Position numbers and translations under genes: made by a program. The notes under the pieces are model-generated. The model did not search any database and was not told the DNA's origin. It saw only the letters and a program-made list of their open reading frames with translations. Positions 50,966-64,000 of a DNA stretch of 64,000 bases are shown in pieces (position 1 is the first letter of the stretch; the number at the start of each line of letters is the position of its first letter). The DNA comes from Tubiluchus corallicola (lineage: Eukaryota; Priapulida; Priapulimorpha; Priapulimorphida; Tubiluchidae): contig JAQGDQ010000002.1 in NCBI GenBank assembly GCA_030141605.1, positions 3,044,942-3,108,941 on the forward strand, read 5' to 3'.

Positions 50966-51460
50966 GCATAGGCTTTAATTTAGACGATATACGTGCTCAG
51001 TTTACCTACAACAATGCGCTGACTGCTTGGCTAAGAAGTTAAACAACGTCAGGGCTGGCTAGTAAATGGATTGCAAAACCAACGGGAGTACAGGCCACCT
51101 ACAAAGCGTTTCAGCTGTATCAGTTTTTCTTCTTGTCGGTGTACATTTTCAAATGTGGCTAAGATACGCATCCCGTTTCAGTGTCTTAACGCAGAGATAC
51201 CTACTATCTAGGTACCAGCACTACCCTTAACACTAGCAAGTCTTGTCCAGTTAAGCACTAAATATTGTACATAACATCATTTTGACCATAATAATTAAGT
51301 CTCTCTGTAGCTCTCTATTTCTCATCTCTATAATAATTCACCTGCTTTTGATTTGTCATGTTCTTTTGCTTGGTCTCAATTTGGGTGACGCAATCTTAGT
51401 CTTAGATTTAAAAAGTGCGTGTATCTTACAAAAGTGGCTGCGATATGGGGACAAAGTAGT

Positions 51461-51627
51461 ATGTATGTATGTATGTATGTATGTATGTATGTATGTATGT
51501 ATGTATGTATGTATGTATGTATGCATGCATGCATGCATGCATGCATGCATGTATGTATGTATGTATGTATGTATGTATGTATGTATGTATGTATGTATGT
51601 ATGTATGTATGTATGTATGTATGTATG
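51461..51627. repeat. (ATGT)n microsatellite with a central (ATGC)n block
   Basis: Pure ATGT tetranucleotides with an internal switch to ATGC at about 51520-51550, then back to ATGT. Confidence 0.97.
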
Positions 51628-51765
51628 AAGTTTGATATATAACTCCTGATAGTATACTCTATCTTTGCGAATTGGTCTGTTATCTCATATTGTCACTTGA
51701 CCGCTTCTGTCAGATTACCCACTTGACAGATTTCAAATTGTATTGTCAATTTTTGCGTTTTTGTT

Positions 51766-51771
51766 AATAAA
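51766..51771 (+). terminator. Possible polyadenylation signal of the RING gene
   Basis: AATAAA about 800 bases after the stop codon, at the start of a (CAA)n tract. Confidence 0.4.
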
Positions 51772-51827
51772 AACAACAACAGCAACAACAACGACGACAA
51801 CAACAACAACAATAACAATAACAATGA
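51771..51827. repeat. (CAA/CGA)n trinucleotide tract
   Basis: Imperfect AAC-type trinucleotides. Confidence 0.9.
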
Positions 51828-52562
51828 CAACGCCTTCCGTCGATTTCTGAATTAAGATGGGAGGAAAATTCATAAATTATAATATAAATTGGAAAAATGC
51901 GTACCTACTTCCTTTCAAATGTTGAAAAAGATCCTAAAATGCGCAATTATTAGTTTAGTGTTCTGCACATTATACTACCCACAAGAGATTTTCCGTTCAA
52001 AGTCAATAAGGTTGATCTGACACTTGTAATTTTTATAATTCAGAAACAGAAACCATATTACATATACTATGTGATTGTACAAAGTAAAGCTCACGAGGGA
52101 ACATTTCAAACAATGGTGGGTGCAAAATACAAGTAACGCATTAGAAATTAATAAGTTTCTTGTAATTTTTGGAAAGTTTCCGTATAAAAAATTCCTATGT
52201 TTAAATAAAGCCATTTTAGTAGTAAAATATTATATATGATGCACCCGAAGCAAATTACAAACACTGAATTTTAATCACGCAGTGGATTGTATTAAATGTA
52301 TGTATAAGGTGGAGAAATATGCAAGCGCCAACTTTGGGTTTATAGAAAAAGTTGAAGAAAGTGGTTACCTTTCAAATATATATTGGAATGATTTAACCGA
52401 ATAACCGAAATTGCCGGAGTGTAGTTACTGCATATTAGTGGTTACAATAAATTGCACTGATACAGTTAATTGATTGGTGCTTGTAATCTTTACTGTTGTT
52501 TTAAATGTGTTGTCTTATGTATTTGTAAACTATGTTTTGTATTAAATAAAACATTAAATATA

Positions 52563-52920
52563 AAACAAAACAATAACAACGACAACGACAACGACAAAGA
52601 CAACGGCAATGGCAACAGCAACAGCAGCAAAAACAAAAACAACAATAACCCAATGACAACGACAATGACAGGGACAGCGACGGCGACAGCGTCAATGACA
52701 GCGATAGTGACAGAGGCAGTGGCAGCCACAATGACAGCAGCAGCAACAGCAACAATACTAACACTAGCAGCAGCAGCAGCAATATGCAATAACGACAATA
52801 GCAATAACAACAATAATAACGACGACGACGATGACGACGACGACAACGACGACGACGACGACAACAACAACAACAGCAACAGCAACGACAACAACAGCAG
52901 CAACGGCATTCCAACAGCAG
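52563..52920. repeat. Compound trinucleotide tract (CAA, CAG, CGA, ACG)
   Basis: About 360 bases of AAC/GAC/CAG-type triplets with drift. It opens frames on both strands (poly-N/D, poly-L/S, poly-V) that have no other support. Confidence 0.93.
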
Positions 52921-54426
52921 CATCCTTTCAACAAACTTTGACGTACCCACACCAAATATTAATGTACCCACACTCTGCGCTTTCAAGTGAGCCGCGAGAA
53001 GAGATCCAGTCAGGCTGAGTCATTAAATCTAAAATCACAAGTCACTTCTGTGCCATTGTGCTTTGCTGGTTTACTAGAGGCACAAACGGATGTCACAGAT
53101 CAGCATTCACGTAATTATTTACCCACGATTAATCACGGAATGAATAACTTTACAATCCAAATTTGATCTAACCTTGTTTTTGCGCAATGCTATTATACTA
53201 TTTGTAGTAATACTAGTGTCACACATAAACAGTGAATTCGTAACTATTTGTTTATAAATGGAAAACTTTTAGATTTAAAGAAACTATATATATTTAAAAG
53301 TAATTTTCGTGCTATAATATTTGTGGTAACTACTAGTAAGTTAGTAGTTAATAGGGAGAAGAATAGTATTATTAGCACCATGACCATCATCAAAACATTT
53401 TTTATACAGGGAAATGCAATCTTTTCAGCTGTTTCTGCGTGTCAGTAGGTGAAGCTAGCCGAACGATCCTGTTAATTTATACACATACCAGAACGTGTGA
53501 CTCTAATAATAATAGTCGTGATCTGGGTCATTTGATCTTCGGTGCAAAATGACAGGAAATAGGCCTCCATGTGTCTAATACACCATCATTACAGTTCTAA
53601 AATAGATAGAGCTTATCGAGGTTACTATATAAACTGCTTTTCCACCTGCGCGTAGAATTACAGGTGACAATGTTCTGCATATGTTCAGTATTTTGATATT
53701 CGGAATAACCCCATCATTTTATTTGTTCGTAACTCGACTGATTTGCAATGCAATCTCGCGATGCATCTCCAATTCTTGTATAAAAATTATTAATTTCTTA
53801 TTTACAATTTAAAAAAATCTAATTTGTTTAAGTGACTAAAAATTATTATAGTCAGACATCATAAAATCATGCTGAACGGGGCCTAATTAAGTTCTTAATT
53901 ACTGATATGTATGCGTTTCCGAGTAACTGCCGTGAATATTTAGTGTGGTCAAAATGAGTAGTTGTTTAGACTCGTAACAAATGAATTTATGCTAAAACAT
54001 GACTCAACAACAAATGCAAAAACCTTTAAGACACGGGAGCCTGAGAAAGTATGATAAATTCGTAAAGCTATATCATTTGTTATCATAATTTTATAAAAAT
54101 TACTAATAGTTTTAATGCATGTTTACGTATTTTTTAATGTTTCAACAAGATTTGTTTTCATGTTACGGGTTATGAGCATCAGTTTTAAAATAGTTGTTGG
54201 ACAAGTCTATCTATATCTGTGTGTGAATATATCGTAGCAAATAATGTTAAACGTTATTTAACAATACTTATTATTTAGTTATAATGGTAAATATTATAGC
54301 TAATGATAAAATAAAAAAATCCTACAGAAATTACGGTCGTGGTTACCAATTACCTAACACTGAATAGAATTAATTCACGTTTTACTTAGATATATTAGCA
54401 GACGCATTGGGCGCTAAATTGGAACA

Positions 54427-57133
<2,707 letters not shown>

Positions 57134-59789
57134 AGGAAATAAAGAGATGAAGTGATTCGAAATATAAGTTATATATGTTTGTGCTGTCTGAAGTTATTGG
57201 GTTTGTCATTACAACTTAATTAACTTTATGTACTATCGTAATTATCGTAAACATAAATAGAAAATCTTATTTTTGAAGTATACATTATGATATTAATGTA
57301 ACATAAGCATATCGCGTCTTCAGTGTTGAACCTGTTATAATACAGTATAGTACCTGCTAAGAAAGGACAGTGTTGTACAGGTTTGCTCGGTCAGCCCAGG
57401 TGACAACATTGCAAACCCAAAATAAATATTTTAATTTAAAAAGTAAAATAAGAAAAGGATTATTTTGTTTTCTTAAAATGCGCTGTAAACTTATGAATGG
57501 GATTCTGGCATACATAATGAGATTTATTAACTCAATAGCTAAAGTACAAAGTAATATATTATGCCGATACCAATTGCTTTATAGTGTATTCCTTACGTTT
57601 GCATAATTATTAGCTCATATTAGTATTAACCCGTATTAACTCATCTACCTCCATTTTTCATGATATAGAAACGCTGTATTAATTTATACACATATATGCT
57701 TATATGCGTTAAATGTATATATTTTATTAATTTATCTAAAGCAGTTGAAAAAAAACCACAATAAACACAATAAATAACTGAATTAAACCGATGTGTGATG
57801 TACCGTATTCCATTCTGTCTCGCTTACTTTTGTACTAAAATCAATTATTTTGAATCAGTATTGTACAACTAATCAACGAAATGGAATTGTACACACTATG
57901 CAGAATTTTACGATCGTTTAATGTTTGGCAATGCAAGGTAATAAACGCTTAATACAAATTGTTGACGAAGTAAAAAAGCCTCTCCTTCTCTCTCTGCTCC
58001 TCCTCTCCTCCATCTCTCTTCCCTCTCTCTTTCTTGATGTTTCTTCATTTCACATGTTTTCCTGTCTCTTATGAGATCGCAACAACCGCATTGCTTATCT
58101 TCCCTTTTTTATTCCCTGAGCTCTTCTCCTCATTTTCTTTATTTCCTTTAACCAAGTGGAGACCGGTTGAACTGCGTTTTATCGAAGTCGTGTTCAACTG
58201 CGTTTTATCGAAGACTACTACATGCAAGCTTAATAGCTTGCAGCCGACCGAGACTGTAATAAAGCAATTTATATTCATACTTACAAAGCTATAATATTAT
58301 TGTCGCACATTTGTGACGAAAAGTCATGAGTTGGGATTTAGTTGCGAGGAGAATAAAGACCTTTCACGGTGCAAATGCATGCATAGAATTTGTAAGATTT
58401 CTATATCGTTTACATCAACTATAGGAAAAGAAACCAAATGCTGCAAATGCAAACTCAAGTATCACACTTCGGATAAATTTGCTTGTTTGCGCGCAATGTA
58501 ACTGAAACTTTTCTATGCAACATTAAACTATTATGCTTAATGTCAATGCAATACTTCATGAATCCGACAAGGGTGTCACTGCAAGTACTTATTGTAACTT
58601 TGGTTAATATATTCAGCAAAAGTGAACCTCTCAGACGCGCTATTTACTTATTTATTTTTTAAGATTTATGTTAGTACGAGTGTACCATAAAACAAATGCG
58701 CTCATAAAACCATTGTGTCACAAAACAAATTGATGGTCATCCAACTGAAAAGTAAAAAATGGCTTGTTTTGTCTTAAAAGCATGAACTTTACACAGTGCT
58801 AGGGCTCGTCAAAGTAGCTAATTTTGGATACGCAGGCAATTGAAAATCCAAAACGGCTGTTGTTTTCAAGATGGTCAATAAGATGGCTACATTAAGCTTA
58901 CAAAGCCATATCTTAGCTTAATATAATAATTTTGGTGTGTTAATAAAGGTTTTTGAAGTGGAGGAATCCATAATTACGTGATATTTAAAAGATTTACCCA
59001 AGACATCTTTCACTGAAAAACTTCTGATGGCTGACATGATGGCCACAAACTGGCATGATTTTCGATTGTCATTATATTCAGAATTAATCACCTTGTTGGG
59101 TTTATCATGTGCAAAGTTTCATGTTTTAATGCAAAGCGAACGGGTTTGGCCACTATTCCTCTGGGTTAAACATGTTTCATGCTCCTCGTACTTGTGCTGC
59201 GGATGCTGAGTTTAAGGATGTTGAGATTATGGACTGAGGCTGCTAGTGCTAGTGGTTATATAGTTTGCTGAGTTTACGGGCGTTAAGTACGCACTGTGCA
59301 GGCACTGGGAAACGCCAACTTGCGTTTCGGCTTTAACCAATATTGGCAAATAATACTTTCCGAAGACCATTGTAACCGAATTTGTCGCCTTGAATTTTAT
59401 TGAGATAATCAATCTTATACAGTTTCTCGGTTTTCAGTGAATACTTATTTTTTGAAGTGACGTTTATTGTTAGTGGAATTGTCGGTTTCTATTATCCGTG
59501 AGTTGTTTGGATTTTGCAGATTACATTAAAACGCCTTCCAGTTTCGCAAAATAACACTTTTTAGTCAAGTTGCTGACAATGTCTCATTTCGTGCTTTCTT
59601 GTTTGTTATCATGCTTTTCGGCTGGTCTGTTCACACTGTAAACAACTGCTCGGACATTGTGAAAGAGTGGATCAGATGAATTCTTTTTTAAATTATTTTT
59701 ATCATCTCGTACAGAAATTGGTTGTTGTTGGCGCTTTAAATCTTTTTGTTTTTCTAACCCTCAGCATTATTAACTCTAAGATCGTCATC

Positions 59790-60745
<956 letters not shown>

Positions 60746-61007
60746 AAGACATACACAATCAGTGAAGAATTTGTAAGTTTATAGAAACATTTTAAGAGCA
60801 ATTTCTGAAAGCTGTTTGGTTTAAACAAGCGTACGTTGTTAAACCATGTTTGATTCTTCAAAAAGCGTTCAAAGGGAATTTATCACAATTCCTTAAAAAG
60901 CCACGTAACAGTTCTGCGCGAAGTTCTGCATGTGGACTACAAAATACTGGGCGACAAAATGATCGTCAGGTGTATGAGTCGAACCACAAAAAACGTATGT
61001 TAACTCT

Positions 61008-61222
61008 GGCGAACCATACCACTGGCGGACCGTACCCGAGGCGAACTGAAACACTTTTCTTAGAAAAGGCATAAGATAATAACATATAGCAAAGAAATTT
61101 TAATGGCGAACTGTACTAGTGGTGAATCGTACTAGTGGCGAACCGTAATACTGGCAAACCGTACTACTGGCGAACTGCACCAGCGGCGAACTGAACTAGT
61201 GGCAAACAGTTAAGTAGCGAAA
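61008..61222. repeat. 16-bp tandem array, unit GGCGAACTGTACTAGT
   Basis: Cores GGCGAA/GGCAAA/GGTGAA/GGCGGA start at 61008, 61024, 61040, then 61105, 61121, 61137, 61153, 61169, 61185 and 61201, all exactly 16 bases apart within each block, with a last one 15 bases on. The two blocks are separated by about four unit lengths of decayed sequence. Confidence 0.9.
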
Positions 61223-61739
61223 GGGAGGATGTGAATCTGATGTGAGCTGGTTACTAGGCTTGTACATGCAGCTGAATAAACGATTTTTAATATTTTAACA
61301 CACCACACCCCACACACCCTATCACCCCACCACACCATCCATAGCACAACACACAAAGCACACCACCACCACACCACATCAAATCCACCACCTCACGTGG
61401 TGATCATGATGTTGATGATGATGATGATGGTGGCAACGATGACGACACCTATAGCACAAGCACCAACAGCACAGCATTACAACAAAACCATTCCAAACAT
61501 TTTTCACAAAGTTGAAACTATGTGCTATAATATAATAAATAGCAAACGCCCCGCAAAAGATTTTGCGTATAAATACACGTGTAATCAATAATACGCGAAC
61601 ATCCTACCTAGTCCTCATGTATAACGCAAAGCCCGTAACATCATGCCTACTGTTTGTTTAACTAACGCAAACCCGTAGCAGGCAGCTTTTTGCTGAATTA
61701 AAGCTATAAGATTACAGACAGAATACAATGGATGACGTC

Positions 61740-62290
61740 ACAACAATGGCATTGCGTCAGCAGCTTTCTAAGCGGAAATTGCCGAAAATGGAACTCCCAA
61801 TTAACTCGCCAATACTCCTCTCGGTGGACCTGCCCTAACATATAGCCCACACCATCGTGTAGCCCCGTTCTTTCTCTTTGTAAAGAGCTCCATATCTCCT
61901 TCCGAGAGTCCCACCGGGCGCCGCTAGAACGTTTTTCCCGCAGGCTGTTTGATCAAAATTTCGAAAAAATCGCGAGTTGGGTCCGTGAAAACGCCCGTTA
62001 CGGGACCCCGTGGCCCTCTTGGGAATTCTAAATAGGCCTATGACACCCACCGCTGAACGGGCTATCTATCCATACCCAGCACCCCCCTCGGCCCGTTCCC
62101 GTTCTCTACATCTCAGCCGTATAACTTTTGCAAAAAACGGCCAAAAAATGGCCATTTTTGGAGGTTTTTCGCCTCCCCTTCCTCGCGGTGGGCCCAATTC
62201 GACAAATAAACCATCAGTGGCACGACACTAGATGGAGACCTTTCGTTTGATATATAGATCGTCGCAAATGGTGCCCTCGTCCGGTCTGTA
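61740..62290. other. GC-rich hairpin-rich island of unknown nature
   Basis: About 550 bases with clearly higher GC than the flanks. Self-complementary pieces include GAACGGGC/GCCCGTTC (62055/62091), GGCC-AAAAAAT-GGCC (62139) and GGAGG/CCTCC around a T-rich loop (62160-62176). No convincing frame, LTR or TIR was seen. It could be a mobile element, transferred DNA or a structured RNA locus. Confidence 0.4.
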
Positions 62291-62850
62291 GCCTCGAATC
62301 TTATATATAAATAAATATATATATATATATACCAAGAATATTAATATAATAGTAGAAGTTAAGCACTTCTAATTGTTTGTTAATTATTATCATTTTTCGC
62401 AGTTACTATTTTGTTGTTTTTCGCACCAAATCAAAGCCGTACTGCGTTTCGGCTCATTATCCACAATATTATTAAAGTACAAATTATATAACTTTTGTAT
62501 GAGTTCTCAGCTTACAGTATATAGAGGCAAATAATGGCCAATACGTTCAAAACGATATTATTTGATTGAATATTAACCACTAAACGGTTAAAACTAAGTT
62601 TTATTTGACATATGCAATGTGTATATTATTGTTATGAAGGAAAGAAAAATAAAAAATATTGTTTGAATTTTAAATTTTAATAAATAAGGGAAAGTTGTTC
62701 AATGGCATGACACTAATATAAGAGATATTAATATTGAAAAGTCAGAAGAATTCTGTTTTAATACTAATAATAGTAATATAAATTGCAAATCAGAATTTTC
62801 TTTCGGATAAATTTTGTGGCCCTGAAAAGGGCCGGTTGGTTATATTTAAG

Positions 62851-63072
62851 GTTCTCGATGATTCATATGAAGTTCAATTGAAGAAATTGTACACGCAGTT
62901 GGATCCGCGTCATGTTCGGAAGCAGAAGTGGTTCTCGATGATTCATATGAAGTTCAATTTAAGAAATTGTACACGCAGTTGGATCCGCGTCATGTTCGGA
63001 AGCAGAAGTGGTTCTCGATGATTCATATGAAGTTCAATTGAAGAAATTGTACACGCAGTTGGATCCGCGTCG
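62851..63072. repeat. 80-bp tandem repeat, 2.8 copies
   Basis: Copies start at 62851, 62931 and 63011 with GGTTCTCGATGATTCATATG-type sequence and are nearly identical. The third copy is cut short at 63072 and contains the last codons and stop of the minus-strand Q-rich gene, so the array looks like tandem copies of that gene's 3' end. Confidence 0.95.
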
Positions 63073-63765
63073 TCTGTTGTTGTATGGGCGTTGTCTATAA
63101 CGTTGTCTGTTATGCCTGGGATGTATATGTTGTTGCTGTTGTGGTAATTGTTGCTGTTGTTGTAATAGTTGTTGCTGTTGTGGTAATTGTTGCTGTTGTT
63201 GTAATAGTTGTTGCTGTTGTTGTAATTGTTGTTGTTGCTGTTGTTGTATGCGTGAAATGCGTTCAAGTTGGGTTTGCACATGGGCCATGAATTGTTCAAG
63301 AATTTGTTGTTGGTGCTGTTGTTGATTTTCCTGTTCCTGTCCTTGTTCTTGTTCGTGTCGTTGTTCTTGTTCGTGTCTTTGTTCTTGTTCGTGTCTTTGT
63401 TCTTGTTCGTGTCTTTGTTCTTGTTCGTGTCCTTGTTCTTGTTCGTGTCCTTGTTCCTGTTCGTTTGGATTCAACTGCAATTTCTCCATTTTCTGTAACA
63501 TAGACATATTTTTGTTAAAAAAACAAAGATTTTTCAAACAATATGGAAAATTATTCTTCATTTCATTTTTTGCATAACATAACATGTATGAAACCAAACA
63601 TGTTATTCAGAAAACTTTAGACTTAAATAGTTCTAGATATTTTGATAATAAATGCTAATGTAAATTAATATAAGAGAAATTTATTACCTTGGAAATATTG
63701 CTTTTTCCTCCGAAGACAAGACAAAGAATGCCAAAAAATAGTACTAATGCCAGTGTAAAACGCAT
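63034..63765 (-). CDS. Secreted Gln/Glu/His-rich repeat protein, unknown function
   Basis: Exon 1 (63765-63688) encodes a clean signal peptide, MRFTLALVLFFGILCLVFGG, plus KSNISK. It joins in phase 0 to exon 2 (63492-63034). The 178-residue product has, after KMEKLQLNPN, seven or so hexapeptides of the type EQEQGH or EQEQRH. A short amphipathic segment follows (ILEQFMAHVQTQLERISRI), then a ~50-residue poly-Gln region with LQQQQQ and LPQQQQ periodicity, then a basic Arg/Tyr/Asn tail (HPRHNRQRYRQRPYNNRRR) ending CVYNFFN. No known domain. Such compositions occur in structural, mineral-binding or adhesive secreted proteins, but that is inference. The repeat tract makes copy number likely polymorphic. 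The strong signal peptide, matching phase and nearby TATA box argue against it being a mere microsatellite artefact. Confidence 0.72.
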
Positions 63766-63799
63766 CTTGAAGAAGTGCTGAAATTTTGGCGGCTACAGA

Positions 63800-63807
63800 T
63801 TTTTATA
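63800..63807 (-). promoter_or_regulatory. TATA box of the Q-rich secreted protein gene
   Basis: TATAAAAA on the minus strand, 34 bases before the start codon, implying a very short leader. A second TATAAAAA lies about 120 bases further upstream. Confidence 0.5.
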
Positions 63808-64000
63808 GCTACCCAGGGATTAAGACGACTGAATTGTTACACGGACGTTAACGTACATGCTTAATTGTTCTCGTTACGCGGTCGTTACAGTACACGTCGC
63901 GTTTCAGATATTGAGCAGCGGAAATTTTTATAGTGTGTACTCCAACGCGAGTGTGAAATATGTCACTTTCAATCCGAATGTGTACTTTAACGGCAGTGTA

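Larger units (their letters stand above)
50966..54426. other. 3.5-kb spacer rich in microsatellites
   Basis: Holds (ATGT)n, (CAA)n-type and compound trinucleotide tracts and otherwise AT-rich DNA. Frames over the tracts are artefacts. No gene supported. Confidence 0.6.

Noticed and set aside
52470-53018. Asn/Asp-rich and Leu/Val-rich frames on both strands
   Set aside because: Created by the compound trinucleotide tract; no splice sites or conserved flanks support coding.
58160-58320. Possible LTR end plus primer-binding site near an AATAAA
   Set aside because: No TG...CA borders, no recognisable PBS and no gag/pol frame follow; the evidence is too thin.
61008-61222. Regular repeat array that could suggest a CRISPR
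   Set aside because: Units are contiguous 16-mers without unique spacers, in a eukaryotic genome without cas genes.
63084-63498. Plus-strand Val/Leu/Phe-rich frames opposite the Q-rich gene
   Set aside because: Antisense shadows of the minus-strand Gln/Glu repeats, which have a signal-peptide exon and matching splice phase.

Overview
This window is animal nuclear DNA. It is AT-rich, its genes are split by AT-rich introns with GT..AG borders, and it carries many microsatellites and transposon remnants. The gene content (a HIF prolyl hydroxylase with a MYND finger, selenoprotein N, a TM-anchored retinol-dehydrogenase-like SDR, a kelch membrane protein, an NRDP1-like RING protein) says metazoan. 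Base composition and gene style suggest an invertebrate; a sponge or cnidarian is only a guess. Protein models below were built by joining exons by eye across matching splice phases.

Layout. 948-7564 (+): seven-exon short-chain dehydrogenase of the RDH11-14 type (333 aa). Its last intron holds a broken LTR retrotransposon whose LTR has clustered heat-shock elements just upstream of a TATA-like box. 9344-19675 (+): EGLN/PHD HIF prolyl hydroxylase (five exons, 422 aa). Its first intron carries two inverted copies of a ~1 kb hAT-type non-autonomous transposon. 19676-26236: gene-free, with MITE-like elements and a long hairpin. 26237-28733 (+): small leucine-rich-repeat protein; its first intron contains a dead Tc1/mariner-like element. 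30557-39444 (-): complete selenoprotein N (nine exons, 606 aa) with an in-frame TGA for selenocysteine in the SCUG motif and a perfect 9-bp stem-loop six nucleotides after it, matching the known selenocysteine redefinition element. 39445-45059: transposon land (hAT MITE with exact 8-bp target duplication, LINE RT tail, degenerate 16-bp repeats). 45060-47090 (+): secreted/type I membrane kelch-repeat protein, two exons. 49991-50965 (+): single-exon RING plus TRAF-type zinc finger protein resembling RNF41/NRDP1 at its N-terminus, with a different C-terminus. 51-54 kb: microsatellites. 54427-57133 (+): tentative two-exon gene of unknown function. 57-63 kb: microsatellites, a tandemly triplicated unit, a 16-bp repeat array and an unusual GC-rich, hairpin-rich island. 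63034-63765 (-): two-exon gene for a short secreted protein rich in Gln, Glu and His, with hexapeptide repeats and a TATA box close to its start.

The genes do not form an evident pathway, as is usual for animal genomic neighbourhoods. EGLN and SELENON both relate to oxygen or redox state, but nothing in the sequence shows they are co-regulated. The most notable signals are the selenocysteine recoding stem-loop, the heat-shock-element LTR, the recurring 16-bp-period arrays, the inverted hAT pair in the EGLN intron, and the secreted Q/E/H-repeat protein.
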